Shown piece by piece: positions 1 to 8,200 of a stretch of 64,000 nucleotides of DNA (the first letter of the stretch is position 1; every line of letters begins with the position of its first letter). The position numbers and the translations under genes are program-made. The DNA comes from CALNXN01 sp942490645. Its GTDB lineage: Bacteria; Pseudomonadota; Alphaproteobacteria; Rhodobacterales; Rhodobacteraceae. The stretch is taken from positions 248,001-312,000 of the forward strand of contig CALNXN010000011.1 of assembly GCA_942490645.1 (NCBI GenBank), given 5' to 3'. The notes under the pieces are model-generated. The model saw only the letters and a program-made list of their open reading frames with translations, was not told the DNA's origin and ran no database searches.

Positions 1-1
1 T

Positions 2-805
2 CTGCACAATCTAGGCCACCCGGCCAAGGCGGTCGTACAAGGCAATTACCGTTTGACAGACGCGGACAGCGACGGTGACGTGCGTCATATCATTCTGGGC
101 TTTGACAGCCTGCCGTTCCCGGTACTGGAAGGGCAAAGCGTCGGGATCATCGCGCCCGGCGTTGATGCAAACGGCAAACCACATCTGCCACGGCTCTATT
201 CCGTATCCAGCCCGCGTGACGGAGAACGTCCCGGTTTCAACAACGTGTCCCTGACCGTGAAGCGCGAGGAGCATGGCGTCTGCTCCAATTACGTGTGCGA
301 TCTCGGCAAGGGTGATGAGGTGATGATCACCGGTCCCTTCGGGTCCACGTTTCTGCTGCCATCAGATCCCAATGCGCATCTGCTGATGATCTGTACAGGA
401 ACCGGCTCCGCGCCATTCCGCGGCTTTACGATGCGGCGACAACGGGAGATGCCCAGCCTCAAGAATGGCTTGACGCTCGTTTTTGGTGCGCGCAGCCCGC
501 GTGATCTGCCGTATTTTGGCCCGTTGGGTAAAGTACCGGATGATTTCATGCGCAAGGAGTTTGCGTTCAGCCGCCAGAAAGACACGCCCAAGCAATATGT
601 GCAGGACAAGTTGCGAGAGCAGTCCGAGCATGTCGCAGGCCTGCTCAAGAACCAAAACACCTACGTCTACATCTGCGGGCTCAAGGCGATGGAGCAAGGC
701 GTAGAGGAAGCGATGCGTGACATTGCACGTGGTATCGGCATGGACTGGACAGCGTTGCGTGACGAAATGAGGGATCAAGGTCGCTATCACGTCGAAACCT
801 ATTGA
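2..805 (+). CDS. boxA: Benzoyl-CoA 2,3-epoxidase reductase subunit BoxA, 5' end outside window
   Basis: The reading frame is open from base 2, so this is the C-terminal 267 residues of a longer protein. It is the ferredoxin-NADP reductase-type half: a FAD-binding RLYSVSS motif near residue 64, the NADP-binding segment CTGTGSAPFRG near residue 140, and a C-terminal aromatic residue (ETY). In BoxA this module follows N-terminal ferredoxin domains and passes electrons from NADPH to the BoxB epoxidase, which opens aerobic benzoyl-CoA breakdown. The BoxR-type regulator immediately downstream supports BoxA over a generic reductase. The N-terminal iron-sulfur part cannot be checked here. Confidence 0.85.
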   Translation: MHNLGHPAKAVVQGNYRLTDADSDGDVRHIILGFDSLPFPVLEGQSVGIIAPGVDANGKPHLPRLYSVSSPRDGERPGFNNVSLTVKREEHGVCSNYVCDLGKGDEVMITGPFGSTFLLPSDPNAHLLMICTGTGSAPFRGFTMRRQREMPSLKNGLTLVFGARSPRDLPYFGPLGKVPDDFMRKEFAFSRQKDTPKQYVQDKLREQSEHVAGLLKNQNTYVYICGLKAMEQGVEEAMRDIARGIGMDWTALRDEMRDQGRYHVETY

Positions 806-945
806 TCCGACGCGCCATGACACTGGCCATTGGGGCGGCCGATCTTGGCCGCCCTACCTGCGACATAATGCCAATATGAGCTTGCCGGACCGATATCCGA
901 GCACTATTTTGCACAATCAGGCAAGATGCGGACAATGGGCGGCCC

Positions 946-1842
946 ATGACGAATGTCACTGAAATAGAAGACGCTCCGGCGCGGTTGATTGCTCGACTGG
1001 CTGCGCGCGTACGTGCTGTTCGCAAGGATCGCGGCTTGCCCCGTCGTGTGTTGTCAGAGATGTCGGGCGTGTCGCCGCGCTATCTCGCGCAGCTTGAGGC
1101 TGGCGAAGGCAACATCTCGGTTGGCCTGCTGCAGCGGGTTGCAACCGCACTGGATGTGAAAATCGAAGCATTACTGGCTGAGCAATCACCGCCAGACCGT
1201 GACCTTGAACGTCTTGGTCGATTGTATCGCCAATCTTCGGGCGACATTCAAAGCCAGGTGCGCAGCCTTCTGGCGCCACAAAATCCGGCTGTTTTGCGGG
1301 CGCAGCGTATTTGTCTGGTCGGGTTGCGCGGCGCGGGTAAATCGACCTTGGGCCGTATGGCGGGCGAGGCTTTGGGCGTTCCTTTCGTAGAATTGAACAA
1401 AGAGATCGAAGCGCATACAGACATGCCGCTTGCAGAGGTGATGGCGCTTTATGGTCAGGATGGCTATCGCGCCTTGGAGGCAGAGGCCGTGGCGCGGGTC
1501 GTGCGACAGCATGATCGTCTGATCCTTGCCGTTGCCGGCGGCATCGTTGCTGAAGAGGCCACGTATAACCAGTTGTTGGAGCGGTTTCACACAGTCTGGG
1601 TGCGCACGTCACCTGCCGAACACATGCAGCGCGTCCGGGCGCAGGGTGACGAGCGTCCGATGAAGGGAAATCCTGCCGCAATGGATCAACTCAAGTCCCT
1701 CCTGTCGCTGCGCGCGCCACTTTATGAAAAGGCCGAAGCGGAAGTGAACACGTCCAACAAGACAGTCACGTCCTCACTGAACGATTTGATGAAAGTCATT
1801 GCAACGCGTGGGTTCCTTGACAGCGTCGCCCGTGACATCTGA
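946..1842 (+). CDS. boxR: BoxR-type regulator: helix-turn-helix domain fused to shikimate kinase-like domain
   Basis: This 298-residue protein has an XRE-type helix-turn-helix at about residues 17-77, a linker, and a shikimate kinase-like domain from about residue 118. The Walker A motif GLRGAGKST lies at 126-134, and an AVAGGIV segment resembles the substrate site of shikimate kinase. In the BzdR/BoxR family the kinase-like domain senses benzoyl-CoA instead of phosphorylating shikimate, and the protein controls box or bzd genes. Its position directly after boxA fits that role. It overlaps the next gene by 11 bases. A catalytic shikimate kinase is unlikely because of the DNA-binding fusion. 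Confidence 0.88.
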   Translation: MTNVTEIEDAPARLIARLAARVRAVRKDRGLPRRVLSEMSGVSPRYLAQLEAGEGNISVGLLQRVATALDVKIEALLAEQSPPDRDLERLGRLYRQSSGDIQSQVRSLLAPQNPAVLRAQRICLVGLRGAGKSTLGRMAGEALGVPFVELNKEIEAHTDMPLAEVMALYGQDGYRALEAEAVARVVRQHDRLILAVAGGIVAEEATYNQLLERFHTVWVRTSPAEHMQRVRAQGDERPMKGNPAAMDQLKSLLSLRAPLYEKAEAEVNTSNKTVTSSLNDLMKVIATRGFLDSVARDI

Positions 1843-2341
1843 CCCGAGTGGCGCGATTGAGGCGTTGGAAGATGCCTTTTGGCTGACGTGTGACGATCTG
1901 CTGATGCACCACACAAATCCTTGGGAATTGGACGAGGCGCTCACAGGGTCTGGCTTTGGGGTCGGGCCTTGCGAAGCGCAGGATCACGTCGGGCTGGACC
2001 GGGTATTGGAGCGCTTTAACGGGCGAGGCTCGCCCATTCTACCGCGTATGGTTGCAGAGGGGCGCATGGGCAAAATCGGTGGTGTCGGGTACTATCGGTA
2101 TCCCGGTGGCGGAGGGGCGGTGATTGATCCGCTGATTGAGGATCTGATCCTCGAAGAAGCCTGGTTTTCCAAGGTGAAACGCACCGAATTGAGTGATGTG
2201 GAAATTGTGGAGCGTGTGACGGCGTCGTTGCGAGATGCTGTTGACGAAGTGTTCTTGCGCAGCAGTCTGGCGCGCGAGGATATCAGGCATTTGCTGGCTT
2301 CGCGTATTCACTACCCCACCAGCAAGATCGCAGACATTTAG
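1832..2341 (+). CDS. 3-hydroxyacyl-CoA dehydrogenase C-terminal domain protein (orphan domain)
   Basis: About 169 residues if translation begins at the GTG at 1832, which overlaps the boxR stop; a start at 1799 would lie deeper inside boxR. The protein resembles only the C-terminal dimerisation/substrate domain of 3-hydroxyacyl-CoA dehydrogenases: a motif with FGVGPCEAQDHVGLD, then a stretch containing GKIGGVGYYRY, then a second helical half. There is no Rossmann NAD-binding domain, so it should not be a dehydrogenase alone. It may be a remnant or may act with another protein of the benzoyl-CoA pathway. Its stop overlaps that of the convergent DUF2165 gene. Confidence 0.6.
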   Translation: MTSDPSGAIEALEDAFWLTCDDLLMHHTNPWELDEALTGSGFGVGPCEAQDHVGLDRVLERFNGRGSPILPRMVAEGRMGKIGGVGYYRYPGGGGAVIDPLIEDLILEEAWFSKVKRTELSDVEIVERVTASLRDAVDEVFLRSSLAREDIRHLLASRIHYPTSKIADI

Positions 2342-2826
2342 CCGACGACGAGCAAGACCATCGTCGCAAGACCCCACAATGTCATCTGATAATGCGTGTT
2401 TTGCGCACCTTCGTGGCAGAACCAATACGAAAAGTAGTTCCCCACAACCAAAAAGCCGCCCCAAACCGCAGTGAATGCCGTGGCGCCCAGCAACGCAATG
2501 ACCCGGCCCGTGTCGACCGAACCGCTACCGGTCATAGCCATCAGAAGTGCCACAACGCCTGCCCAAAGAAGGATGCAGGCGGCCAGCTCTGCCAAAACCA
2601 CTATGCGAAATGCGATGCGCTGGATCGAACGGGATGTGATCGCGCGGTGTGCGACCTGAGCATACTCGGACGGGTATTCATCCTTCATCCGCGCAAGTGA
2701 TAGCACTTCGGCGGTGTAGGTTTCATTCATAAGTGGGTGCCGAATGTTGTCGTAGACGCCTGTCGTCAGCCACGCTGCGATCAAGCCGGTTGCGACAAGT
2801 TGAGCGATCAACACGGCGATTTCCAT
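2338..2826 (-). CDS. DUF2165-like integral membrane protein
   Basis: A protein of about 162 residues with four likely membrane segments: one at the N-terminus, two in the middle (one near LLWAGVVALLMAM), and one at the C-terminus. Composition and spacing match the small DUF2165 membrane family, whose function is unknown to me. The ATG at 2826 is chosen because GGAG lies six bases upstream; an ATG at 2838 and a GTG at 2844 are alternatives. It converges on the dehydrogenase-domain gene and its neighbours give no functional hint. Confidence 0.6.
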   Translation of the reverse strand: MEIAVLIAQLVATGLIAAWLTTGVYDNIRHPLMNETYTAEVLSLARMKDEYPSEYAQVAHRAITSRSIQRIAFRIVVLAELAACILLWAGVVALLMAMTGSGSVDTGRVIALLGATAFTAVWGGFLVVGNYFSYWFCHEGAQNTHYQMTLWGLATMVLLVVG

Positions 2827-2859
2827 GTCAAACTCCATTCCCACTGCACGTGTGCCAAG

Positions 2860-2890
2860 AAAAAGGGGCCGCGCAATCTGCGCGACCCCT
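2860..2890 (-). terminator. Rho-independent terminator of the binding-protein operon
   Basis: On the minus strand a GC-rich stem (GGGGTCGCGC pairing with GCGCGGCCCC) with a five-base loop is followed by TTTTTCTT. It lies just past the stop of the substrate-binding protein gene and before the DUF2165 gene on the same strand, so it probably ends the catabolic operon. Confidence 0.75.
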
Positions 2891-2906
2891 CGTCATTTTG
2901 ATTGGA

Positions 2907-4571
2907 TCAGGTCCAGGCGAGACGCGCTGGGTGGATCTCAAATCCGATGTGGTGTTCGCCACCAACCAGACCTTCTTTGGTGTGGTTGTAGAGCGAGCGC
3001 CAGTATGGCTGGATCGTTACACCGTCTTCTTGCAGAAGGGCCTGACCTTCGGCCATCAGAGCACGGCGGGCTTCGATATCCGCTGTGGCGAGCGCCTTTT
3101 CGAGGATGGCGTCGAAGTCAGCGCTGGAGTAGCCGAATTCGTTCCATGCTTCGCCAGACCGGTAGGCAAGTGCCCAGATCTGAACGCCCAAGGGACGCGC
3201 GTTCCAGTTCGTGGAGGAGAAAGGATACTTCGTCCAGTCGTTCCAGAACGTGGAGCCGGGGAGGATCGTCCGCTTGACCGGAATACCCGCATCGCGCAGC
3301 TGAGCCGCCACAGCGTCCGTGGTGTCCTTGCGCCATGCATCGTCGATCGAGAAGAGCTCGTGCTCAAAGTCGGCCATGCCAGCTTCGTCCATCAGTGCTT
3401 TTGCAGCTGCGGGATCCACTTTGCGCGCTGGCAGTTCAGCGTACTCAGGATGCATTGGGCCAACGTGGTGGTTTTCAGCAGGAAGGCCACGGCCACCAAA
3501 GCCAAGCTCGAGCAGAACGTTGTTGTCGACCGCCATGCTGATCGCCTGACGAACACGCTTGTCCGCATAAGGCTTCACGCCGTCAACTTCAGCCAACTGG
3601 TTCGGGCGGATAACGATTGTCGAAGCTGTTGCGATCGAGTTTTCGACCCAGCCGTCCAATGTGCTCATGATGTCGATAAAGTCACCATCCAGCGAGTACA
3701 TCATATCGACTTCTTCAGCTTCCGCCGCAGCAACCCATGCGGATGGGTCTGTGCCGTAGTCGATGTATTCCAGACGGTCGATGTAGGGACCGCCATAGAC
3801 TTCGGTGCCCCACCATGTGTGATCGGCGTTCTTCACCAGCACACCTTTGACACCAACTTCCAGCGATTCAGGCAAGTAAGGGCCTGTGCCGACTGGATTG
3901 CCGACCATATCGTCTGCGTTGTGCGACGCGTGTGTGATCGCGGCTGGATAGTCCGCCATGCCGGGGATCAGCGTGATGTCGGGTTTGGGCAGCATCAGCT
4001 TGACGGTGTGGCTGTCCACGACCTGAATGGCGCCATCGATGGCCTGACCTGTTGCTTCGTCGATCAGTGTCGCAAAGCGGCCTGCCATGGAGTTGCCTTC
4101 AAGGCCCTTGTCACACCAGCCCGCGATGTTGCGCGCAACATCTTCGGCGGTGAAGTCATCACCATTGTTCCATTTCACGCCCTGACGAACGTTCAGCGTG
4201 TATTCCGTCGCCGTGTCGTTGATTTCCCAGCTTTCCAGCAGGGCAGGTGTGAAGGAGCCGTCGTTTTCCCAGATGGCGAGGTATTCCAGCCAACCGCGGC
4301 TGAAGTTTGCAATCTGCGACCAGTCATATGTGCGTGGGTCTTTCAGCGCGCGGACTTCCATCTGGCAGCGCACTGTGCCGCCTTGCTGGTGTGCTGCGGC
4401 TTGAGCGGGAGCCGCCATGCCCAGCATGGAGTAGGCTGTCGCTGCCGTCGCGCCAAATGCGCTGGCCATCGCGATGAATTCGCGGCGATTGACCGGGTCA
4501 TTGCCAACCTTGGCGGCGGAGTCCACCACGGATTGGGGCAACGGTTTTCCGGTACGTGTGAAAAATGTCAT
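2907..4571 (-). CDS. ABC transporter substrate-binding protein, family 5 (peptide/nickel type)
   Basis: A 554-residue protein with a twin-arginine leader (arginines 29-30 in NRREFI, then an Ala-rich hydrophobic stretch ending near AAPAQA), so it is probably exported folded to the periplasm. The mature part has the SBP_bac_5 layout: LLESWEIN, a VKWNNGDDFTAEDV motif, PVGTGPY, and a C-terminal half with repeated helical segments. No permease or ATPase gene is nearby, so the transporter partners must lie elsewhere. It sits 112 bases after the dioxygenase gene on the same strand, has a GAGGAAG ribosome site, and ends at a terminator. The ligand is unknown. Confidence 0.85.
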   Translation of the reverse strand: MTFFTRTGKPLPQSVVDSAAKVGNDPVNRREFIAMASAFGATAATAYSMLGMAAPAQAAAHQQGGTVRCQMEVRALKDPRTYDWSQIANFSRGWLEYLAIWENDGSFTPALLESWEINDTATEYTLNVRQGVKWNNGDDFTAEDVARNIAGWCDKGLEGNSMAGRFATLIDEATGQAIDGAIQVVDSHTVKLMLPKPDITLIPGMADYPAAITHASHNADDMVGNPVGTGPYLPESLEVGVKGVLVKNADHTWWGTEVYGGPYIDRLEYIDYGTDPSAWVAAAEAEEVDMMYSLDGDFIDIMSTLDGWVENSIATASTIVIRPNQLAEVDGVKPYADKRVRQAISMAVDNNVLLELGFGGRGLPAENHHVGPMHPEYAELPARKVDPAAAKALMDEAGMADFEHELFSIDDAWRKDTTDAVAAQLRDAGIPVKRTILPGSTFWNDWTKYPFSSTNWNARPLGVQIWALAYRSGEAWNEFGYSSADFDAILEKALATADIEARRALMAEGQALLQEDGVTIQPYWRSLYNHTKEGLVGGEHHIGFEIHPARLAWT

Positions 4572-4683
4572 GGTCTTCCTCTCTGTTGTAGCGGCATCTA
4601 GGGCCGCTTTGCCGGGCGGCGCCCGGTTCGGTGATGCAGTTTCCCTGCTTTTGATGCGCCCCTATCGGGGGACGCCGCGATAC

Positions 4684-5562
4684 TCACGCACTCAGGCGCA
4701 TGGCGTCAAGCCCATCTTCTGCGCGGACGGACACGCAAATACTCGTAAGCTTGCGGGGCTCGTCATAATTCCAAGGCGTTGCGCGGTGTAGAACGGCCCG
4801 TTGATCCCAGATCAGCACATCGTCCGCTTGCCATTTATGGCTGTAAACATACTGTGGTTGGGTCACAAAGGTCGTTAACTCGTCTATCAATGTCGCTCCT
4901 GCCTCTTGATCCATGCCCTCGACCATGAATGCGTGACTTGCGATATAAAGTGCCTCACGCCCATTGACGGGGTTGGTCCAGACAGCGCGCCACAGCTGAT
5001 CCGGCCATTTGTGGAACATCGGCAATTTTGCCAATTCGGGCGAGATACGCGCACGTGAGTGAGAATATCGGTGCCACAGCCCGGTATCGCGAATCTTTGC
5101 GCGTAAGTGTTCGGGCATATCGGCCCAACCTGCGCGTGTGGAAGCCAATTCCGTTGCGCCACCGGTTTGCGTGATGACGCGCCCGATTAGAATGTTGGTC
5201 AGAGCGGGCACCGGCAGGAATGTACTGTCAGAGTGCCATAACATGTTGGACTTCAAATGAAGCGTATGCAGGTCCATTTCACCACTGACTGTGCCATCTT
5301 CGCGGATGTTGCTGACTTCGGGCACCGTGAAGGTTTCGCCGTCCTTGCGCTCGTCGGCATTGCGGTCCTCGATGGGGCCAAACATCTGCGCCAGCCGCAT
5401 GTGATCCTCGTTCGTCAGGTTTTGTCCGCGCAAGAGCAAAACGGAGTGTTCTTCAAACGCCGCGCGCAGTGCTTTGTATCCGGCCGCGTCGATCGTCTTG
5501 AGATCAAAATCATGAATCTCGACGCCGAAACGGTCTGTCAGAGGCGTTGTTTGCAATGTCAT
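4684..5562 (-). CDS. TauD/TfdA family Fe(II)/2-oxoglutarate-dependent dioxygenase
   Basis: The chosen start gives 292 residues, the usual length of this family; its ATG overlaps the stop of the upstream flavin oxidase (ATGA). The iron site is visible: His110 and Asp112 in WHSDSTF, a distal His259 in VLHRATPWNY, and Arg270 as probable 2-oxoglutarate ligand. Family members hydroxylate small acids such as taurine or 2,4-D, usually to release a leaving group. Together with the co-translated oxidase, amidohydrolase and amidotransferase it should act in a catabolic route. The substrate cannot be named from sequence. Confidence 0.87.
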   Translation of the reverse strand: MTLQTTPLTDRFGVEIHDFDLKTIDAAGYKALRAAFEEHSVLLLRGQNLTNEDHMRLAQMFGPIEDRNADERKDGETFTVPEVSNIREDGTVSGEMDLHTLHLKSNMLWHSDSTFLPVPALTNILIGRVITQTGGATELASTRAGWADMPEHLRAKIRDTGLWHRYSHSRARISPELAKLPMFHKWPDQLWRAVWTNPVNGREALYIASHAFMVEGMDQEAGATLIDELTTFVTQPQYVYSHKWQADDVLIWDQRAVLHRATPWNYDEPRKLTSICVSVRAEDGLDAMRLSA

Positions 5563-6968
5563 TTTGTGTCCCCCATTGCTTCGATTTCTTCTGGAGTGAG
5601 GTCTTTGACTTTGGGCCAGACCGCCGATTTGGCGGCGTTCAAAAGCCCTTTGGGATCCATACGCTTTTTCCACGCCAGATGCCGGTAATCGGCGTTTTTC
5701 AATCCACCGCCTTCGACCCGCCATGTGTGCGCGTCATAAACAGGAAACCCATTGTCCTCATAGGTCTGGTTGATTTCGGCCAGACGTTCAGGGGTGGAAT
5801 ACCAGATAATTGGCAGATCAAAGGTCACGATTTCGCCGCCGACGCGGGCAAATTCATGGTGCATCCACACGTCATCCCCCAATTTCGGGCGTAGTGCACC
5901 GATCGCATCCGGGTCCGGTGGCGTTGGGCAGCCGACCTGCTGGTAAGTGGCTTTGCGGTCAGCTTTCAGAACTTGCAGCGTCGTATGGTTATAAGAAAAG
6001 TCGAAAACATGTGGCAACTTGGCCGCCAGCCGTTCGTCTTCTGTCAGGGTCAGGTCCACATGTCCGCCCTGGGCCGCGATCAAGGCTTTGAACCGGTCGA
6101 CATCCTGCTTCGGCAGCAGTGAGACCAAGAGGTGCTTTTCAGGGCGGATGTGCCCATCCAGTTTTGGAAAATAGGCACAAATGCGGGCATCTACCGTCGT
6201 CAAAAGTTTACGGTGAATGTCTGGTGATTGCGCAAGTGCGTAGCCCGCGGCGTAAGCTTCTTGGTAGGTATCGAAGGTTGCCATGCATCCGACCCAATCC
6301 TGCGTCGGCACTGTGCGCAAGGTGACCTCAGTGATGACCCCGTTCAGCCCCCATGCATGGTGTATCTGCAAGACGTCTGAACCTTCAAAGAGGTGCTCTT
6401 TTGGTTCTTCTTCGACTGACATCGCCTTGAGCGAAATGATGTTGCCCGGATCGCGCAACGCACCGTTGGCGATGGAGCCAATCCCGGCGGAGCCGCCCGC
6501 CACAAAACCGCCCACCGTCGCAATATCCTGGGTCGAGGGGAACATCGCCATTTCCCAGCCCTGCGCGATCAGTTCCGCGTTGATATCCGCCATCAGGGCA
6601 CCGGCCTGCGCGCGCACGAAGCCTGCGCCGATTTCCAGCACTTTGTTCATGCCTGTGGTCTCAACGATCAACCCACCTTCCATTGGTACGGCTTGCCCAT
6701 AGTTGCCGGTGCCGCCGCCGCGCAACACTACTGGTGCATCCTGAGCATAGGCCGTGGCTAGCACATGGCGCATTTCCTCGCTGGATTTCGGGCGTGCGAC
6801 CAGATCGCCAAAACACGTGCGCAATTCGGCATTCAGGATCGGGCTGTACCAAAAGAAATCGCGGCTGCGTTTCTTGACCAGAACGGTTTCGTCAATGATC
6901 TCAACCGGGGTCAGAGCCTTGGCAAAAGCGCCCCAGTCGATGTCTGTTTTGCCGGAAATAGACGTCAT
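5559..6968 (-). CDS. FAD-binding oxidase of the VAO/PCMH (FAD/FMN-containing dehydrogenase) type
   Basis: A 469-residue protein with the FAD-binding PP-loop near residues 79-93 (GGGTGNYGQAVP), a second FAD-contacting segment GGFVAGGSAGIGS, and a C-terminal PKGLLNAAKSA motif like the end of D-lactate/glycolate oxidase relatives. Such enzymes oxidise alcohols, 2-hydroxy acids or amines with covalent or tight FAD. The start overlaps the amidohydrolase stop and the stop overlaps the dioxygenase start, both as ATGA, so translation is probably coupled. The substrate is unknown. Confidence 0.82.
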   Translation of the reverse strand: MTSISGKTDIDWGAFAKALTPVEIIDETVLVKKRSRDFFWYSPILNAELRTCFGDLVARPKSSEEMRHVLATAYAQDAPVVLRGGGTGNYGQAVPMEGGLIVETTGMNKVLEIGAGFVRAQAGALMADINAELIAQGWEMAMFPSTQDIATVGGFVAGGSAGIGSIANGALRDPGNIISLKAMSVEEEPKEHLFEGSDVLQIHHAWGLNGVITEVTLRTVPTQDWVGCMATFDTYQEAYAAGYALAQSPDIHRKLLTTVDARICAYFPKLDGHIRPEKHLLVSLLPKQDVDRFKALIAAQGGHVDLTLTEDERLAAKLPHVFDFSYNHTTLQVLKADRKATYQQVGCPTPPDPDAIGALRPKLGDDVWMHHEFARVGGEIVTFDLPIIWYSTPERLAEINQTYEDNGFPVYDAHTWRVEGGGLKNADYRHLAWKKRMDPKGLLNAAKSAVWPKVKDLTPEEIEAMGDTK

Positions 6969-8200
6969 CCTTGATGTTCCTTAGTGAGTGCGGACAAGGG
7001 TTTCAAAGGGCTGCGCCCCGCAACGATGTCTGCAAGGTTTTGGGTATCAGCGATCAAGAGGTCTTGGATGTGTGCCCCGTCGATGAACACCGCATCCAAT
7101 CCCAAAGCGCGTCGCGCATCGGTGGTAATTGATGGCAGCCAGCGACCGAGCGGCGGATCAAGATGTGCCGACAGGCACGCCAGATGCAGAGCGGCCATCG
7201 GGTCATGCGCGCCCATTGGGCAAAAGGCATCCGCCACGTTGTCAGAGCCGATCACGATGGGCACATCCGCCGCTCGCAATTCCAGCAACCGGGTGATGCC
7301 ACGCCTGTCCGGGGTGCCTTTGGTGCGGCCTTGCAGGTAGAGGTTGGTCGTCGGCAAGGCACATATCGCAATGCCAGCGCGCTGCAGCTTGCCCGTTATG
7401 CGCGCAAACGCGTCTGGTGTTCGGTCCATAAGGCTCACGGCATGCCCGCACAAAATGGGCCCTTCGAACCCGGTGGCAATAGCGGTGTCGGCGATTGCTT
7501 CCAATCCGTTGAAATCCCCATGCCCTTCGTCGACGTGAAAATCGAGCGCAAGGCCATGCCGTTCGGCGGCTCGAAACATATTGCGCAAGCCGTCCGCAAT
7601 GCTCTGATGATGCAGAACGAAACTGCCAAGGACACCGCAGCCCTCACTGACGGTTTTTGCAACGCTGTCGCAGAACGCGCGGTCAGCCATCTGGTCGATC
7701 CCGGTGAGGGCGGCGCGTTGAAACGTGACCTCGGAGGCCGTTTGCGCAACTTCCGCCATCACATGCCAGGCCAGAGGGGCATCGGGGGTGTCCGACCAAT
7801 CCACATGGGTGCGCAGCGTCCTGCACCCGGCGGAATGTGCCTCTGACAAACCCTGCGTCGCGCGCGCGACGAGATCTTTTTCGGTCCAGTTCGCCTTGTC
7901 CTCGGCTTGTGCGGCAATCGCGACGGACAGATCGCCACCGACCGATCCCATCCGGTCGATCGTGTGGCACTTATCGAGATGGCAGTGCGCCTCGACCAAC
8001 GCAGGCAGGACCGTGCAGCCCGCGTGCGAGGGCGGCACAGCGTCCAACCGGACCGCGCGACCACCGGTAAAATGAAGCCGTCCGTGTAGCGTGTCACCAG
8101 TGTCAGTGCCGCCGAACGCCGCAGGATCCCGCACCAGCGATTTGGGAATGCTCACGTCGTTCAGGTAGGCAAGGCCGGGCGGCACAGCATCAAAGCTCAT
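6965..8200 (-). CDS. Amidohydrolase family protein, cytosine deaminase-like
   Basis: The ATG at 8200 is chosen because it overlaps the amidotransferase stop in an ATGA; it gives 411 residues. The metal site of the CodA-like branch is present: His72 and His74 in EAHCHLDK, a third His in DFHVDEGHGD, another in CGHAVSL, and the catalytic Asp in IGSDNVAD. These enzymes hydrolyse C-N bonds in heterocycles or amidines, releasing ammonia or amines. It is coupled to the oxidase gene downstream. A true cytosine deaminase is possible but the context suggests a specialised substrate. Confidence 0.82.
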   Translation of the reverse strand: MSFDAVPPGLAYLNDVSIPKSLVRDPAAFGGTDTGDTLHGRLHFTGGRAVRLDAVPPSHAGCTVLPALVEAHCHLDKCHTIDRMGSVGGDLSVAIAAQAEDKANWTEKDLVARATQGLSEAHSAGCRTLRTHVDWSDTPDAPLAWHVMAEVAQTASEVTFQRAALTGIDQMADRAFCDSVAKTVSEGCGVLGSFVLHHQSIADGLRNMFRAAERHGLALDFHVDEGHGDFNGLEAIADTAIATGFEGPILCGHAVSLMDRTPDAFARITGKLQRAGIAICALPTTNLYLQGRTKGTPDRRGITRLLELRAADVPIVIGSDNVADAFCPMGAHDPMAALHLACLSAHLDPPLGRWLPSITTDARRALGLDAVFIDGAHIQDLLIADTQNLADIVAGRSPLKPLSALTKEHQG

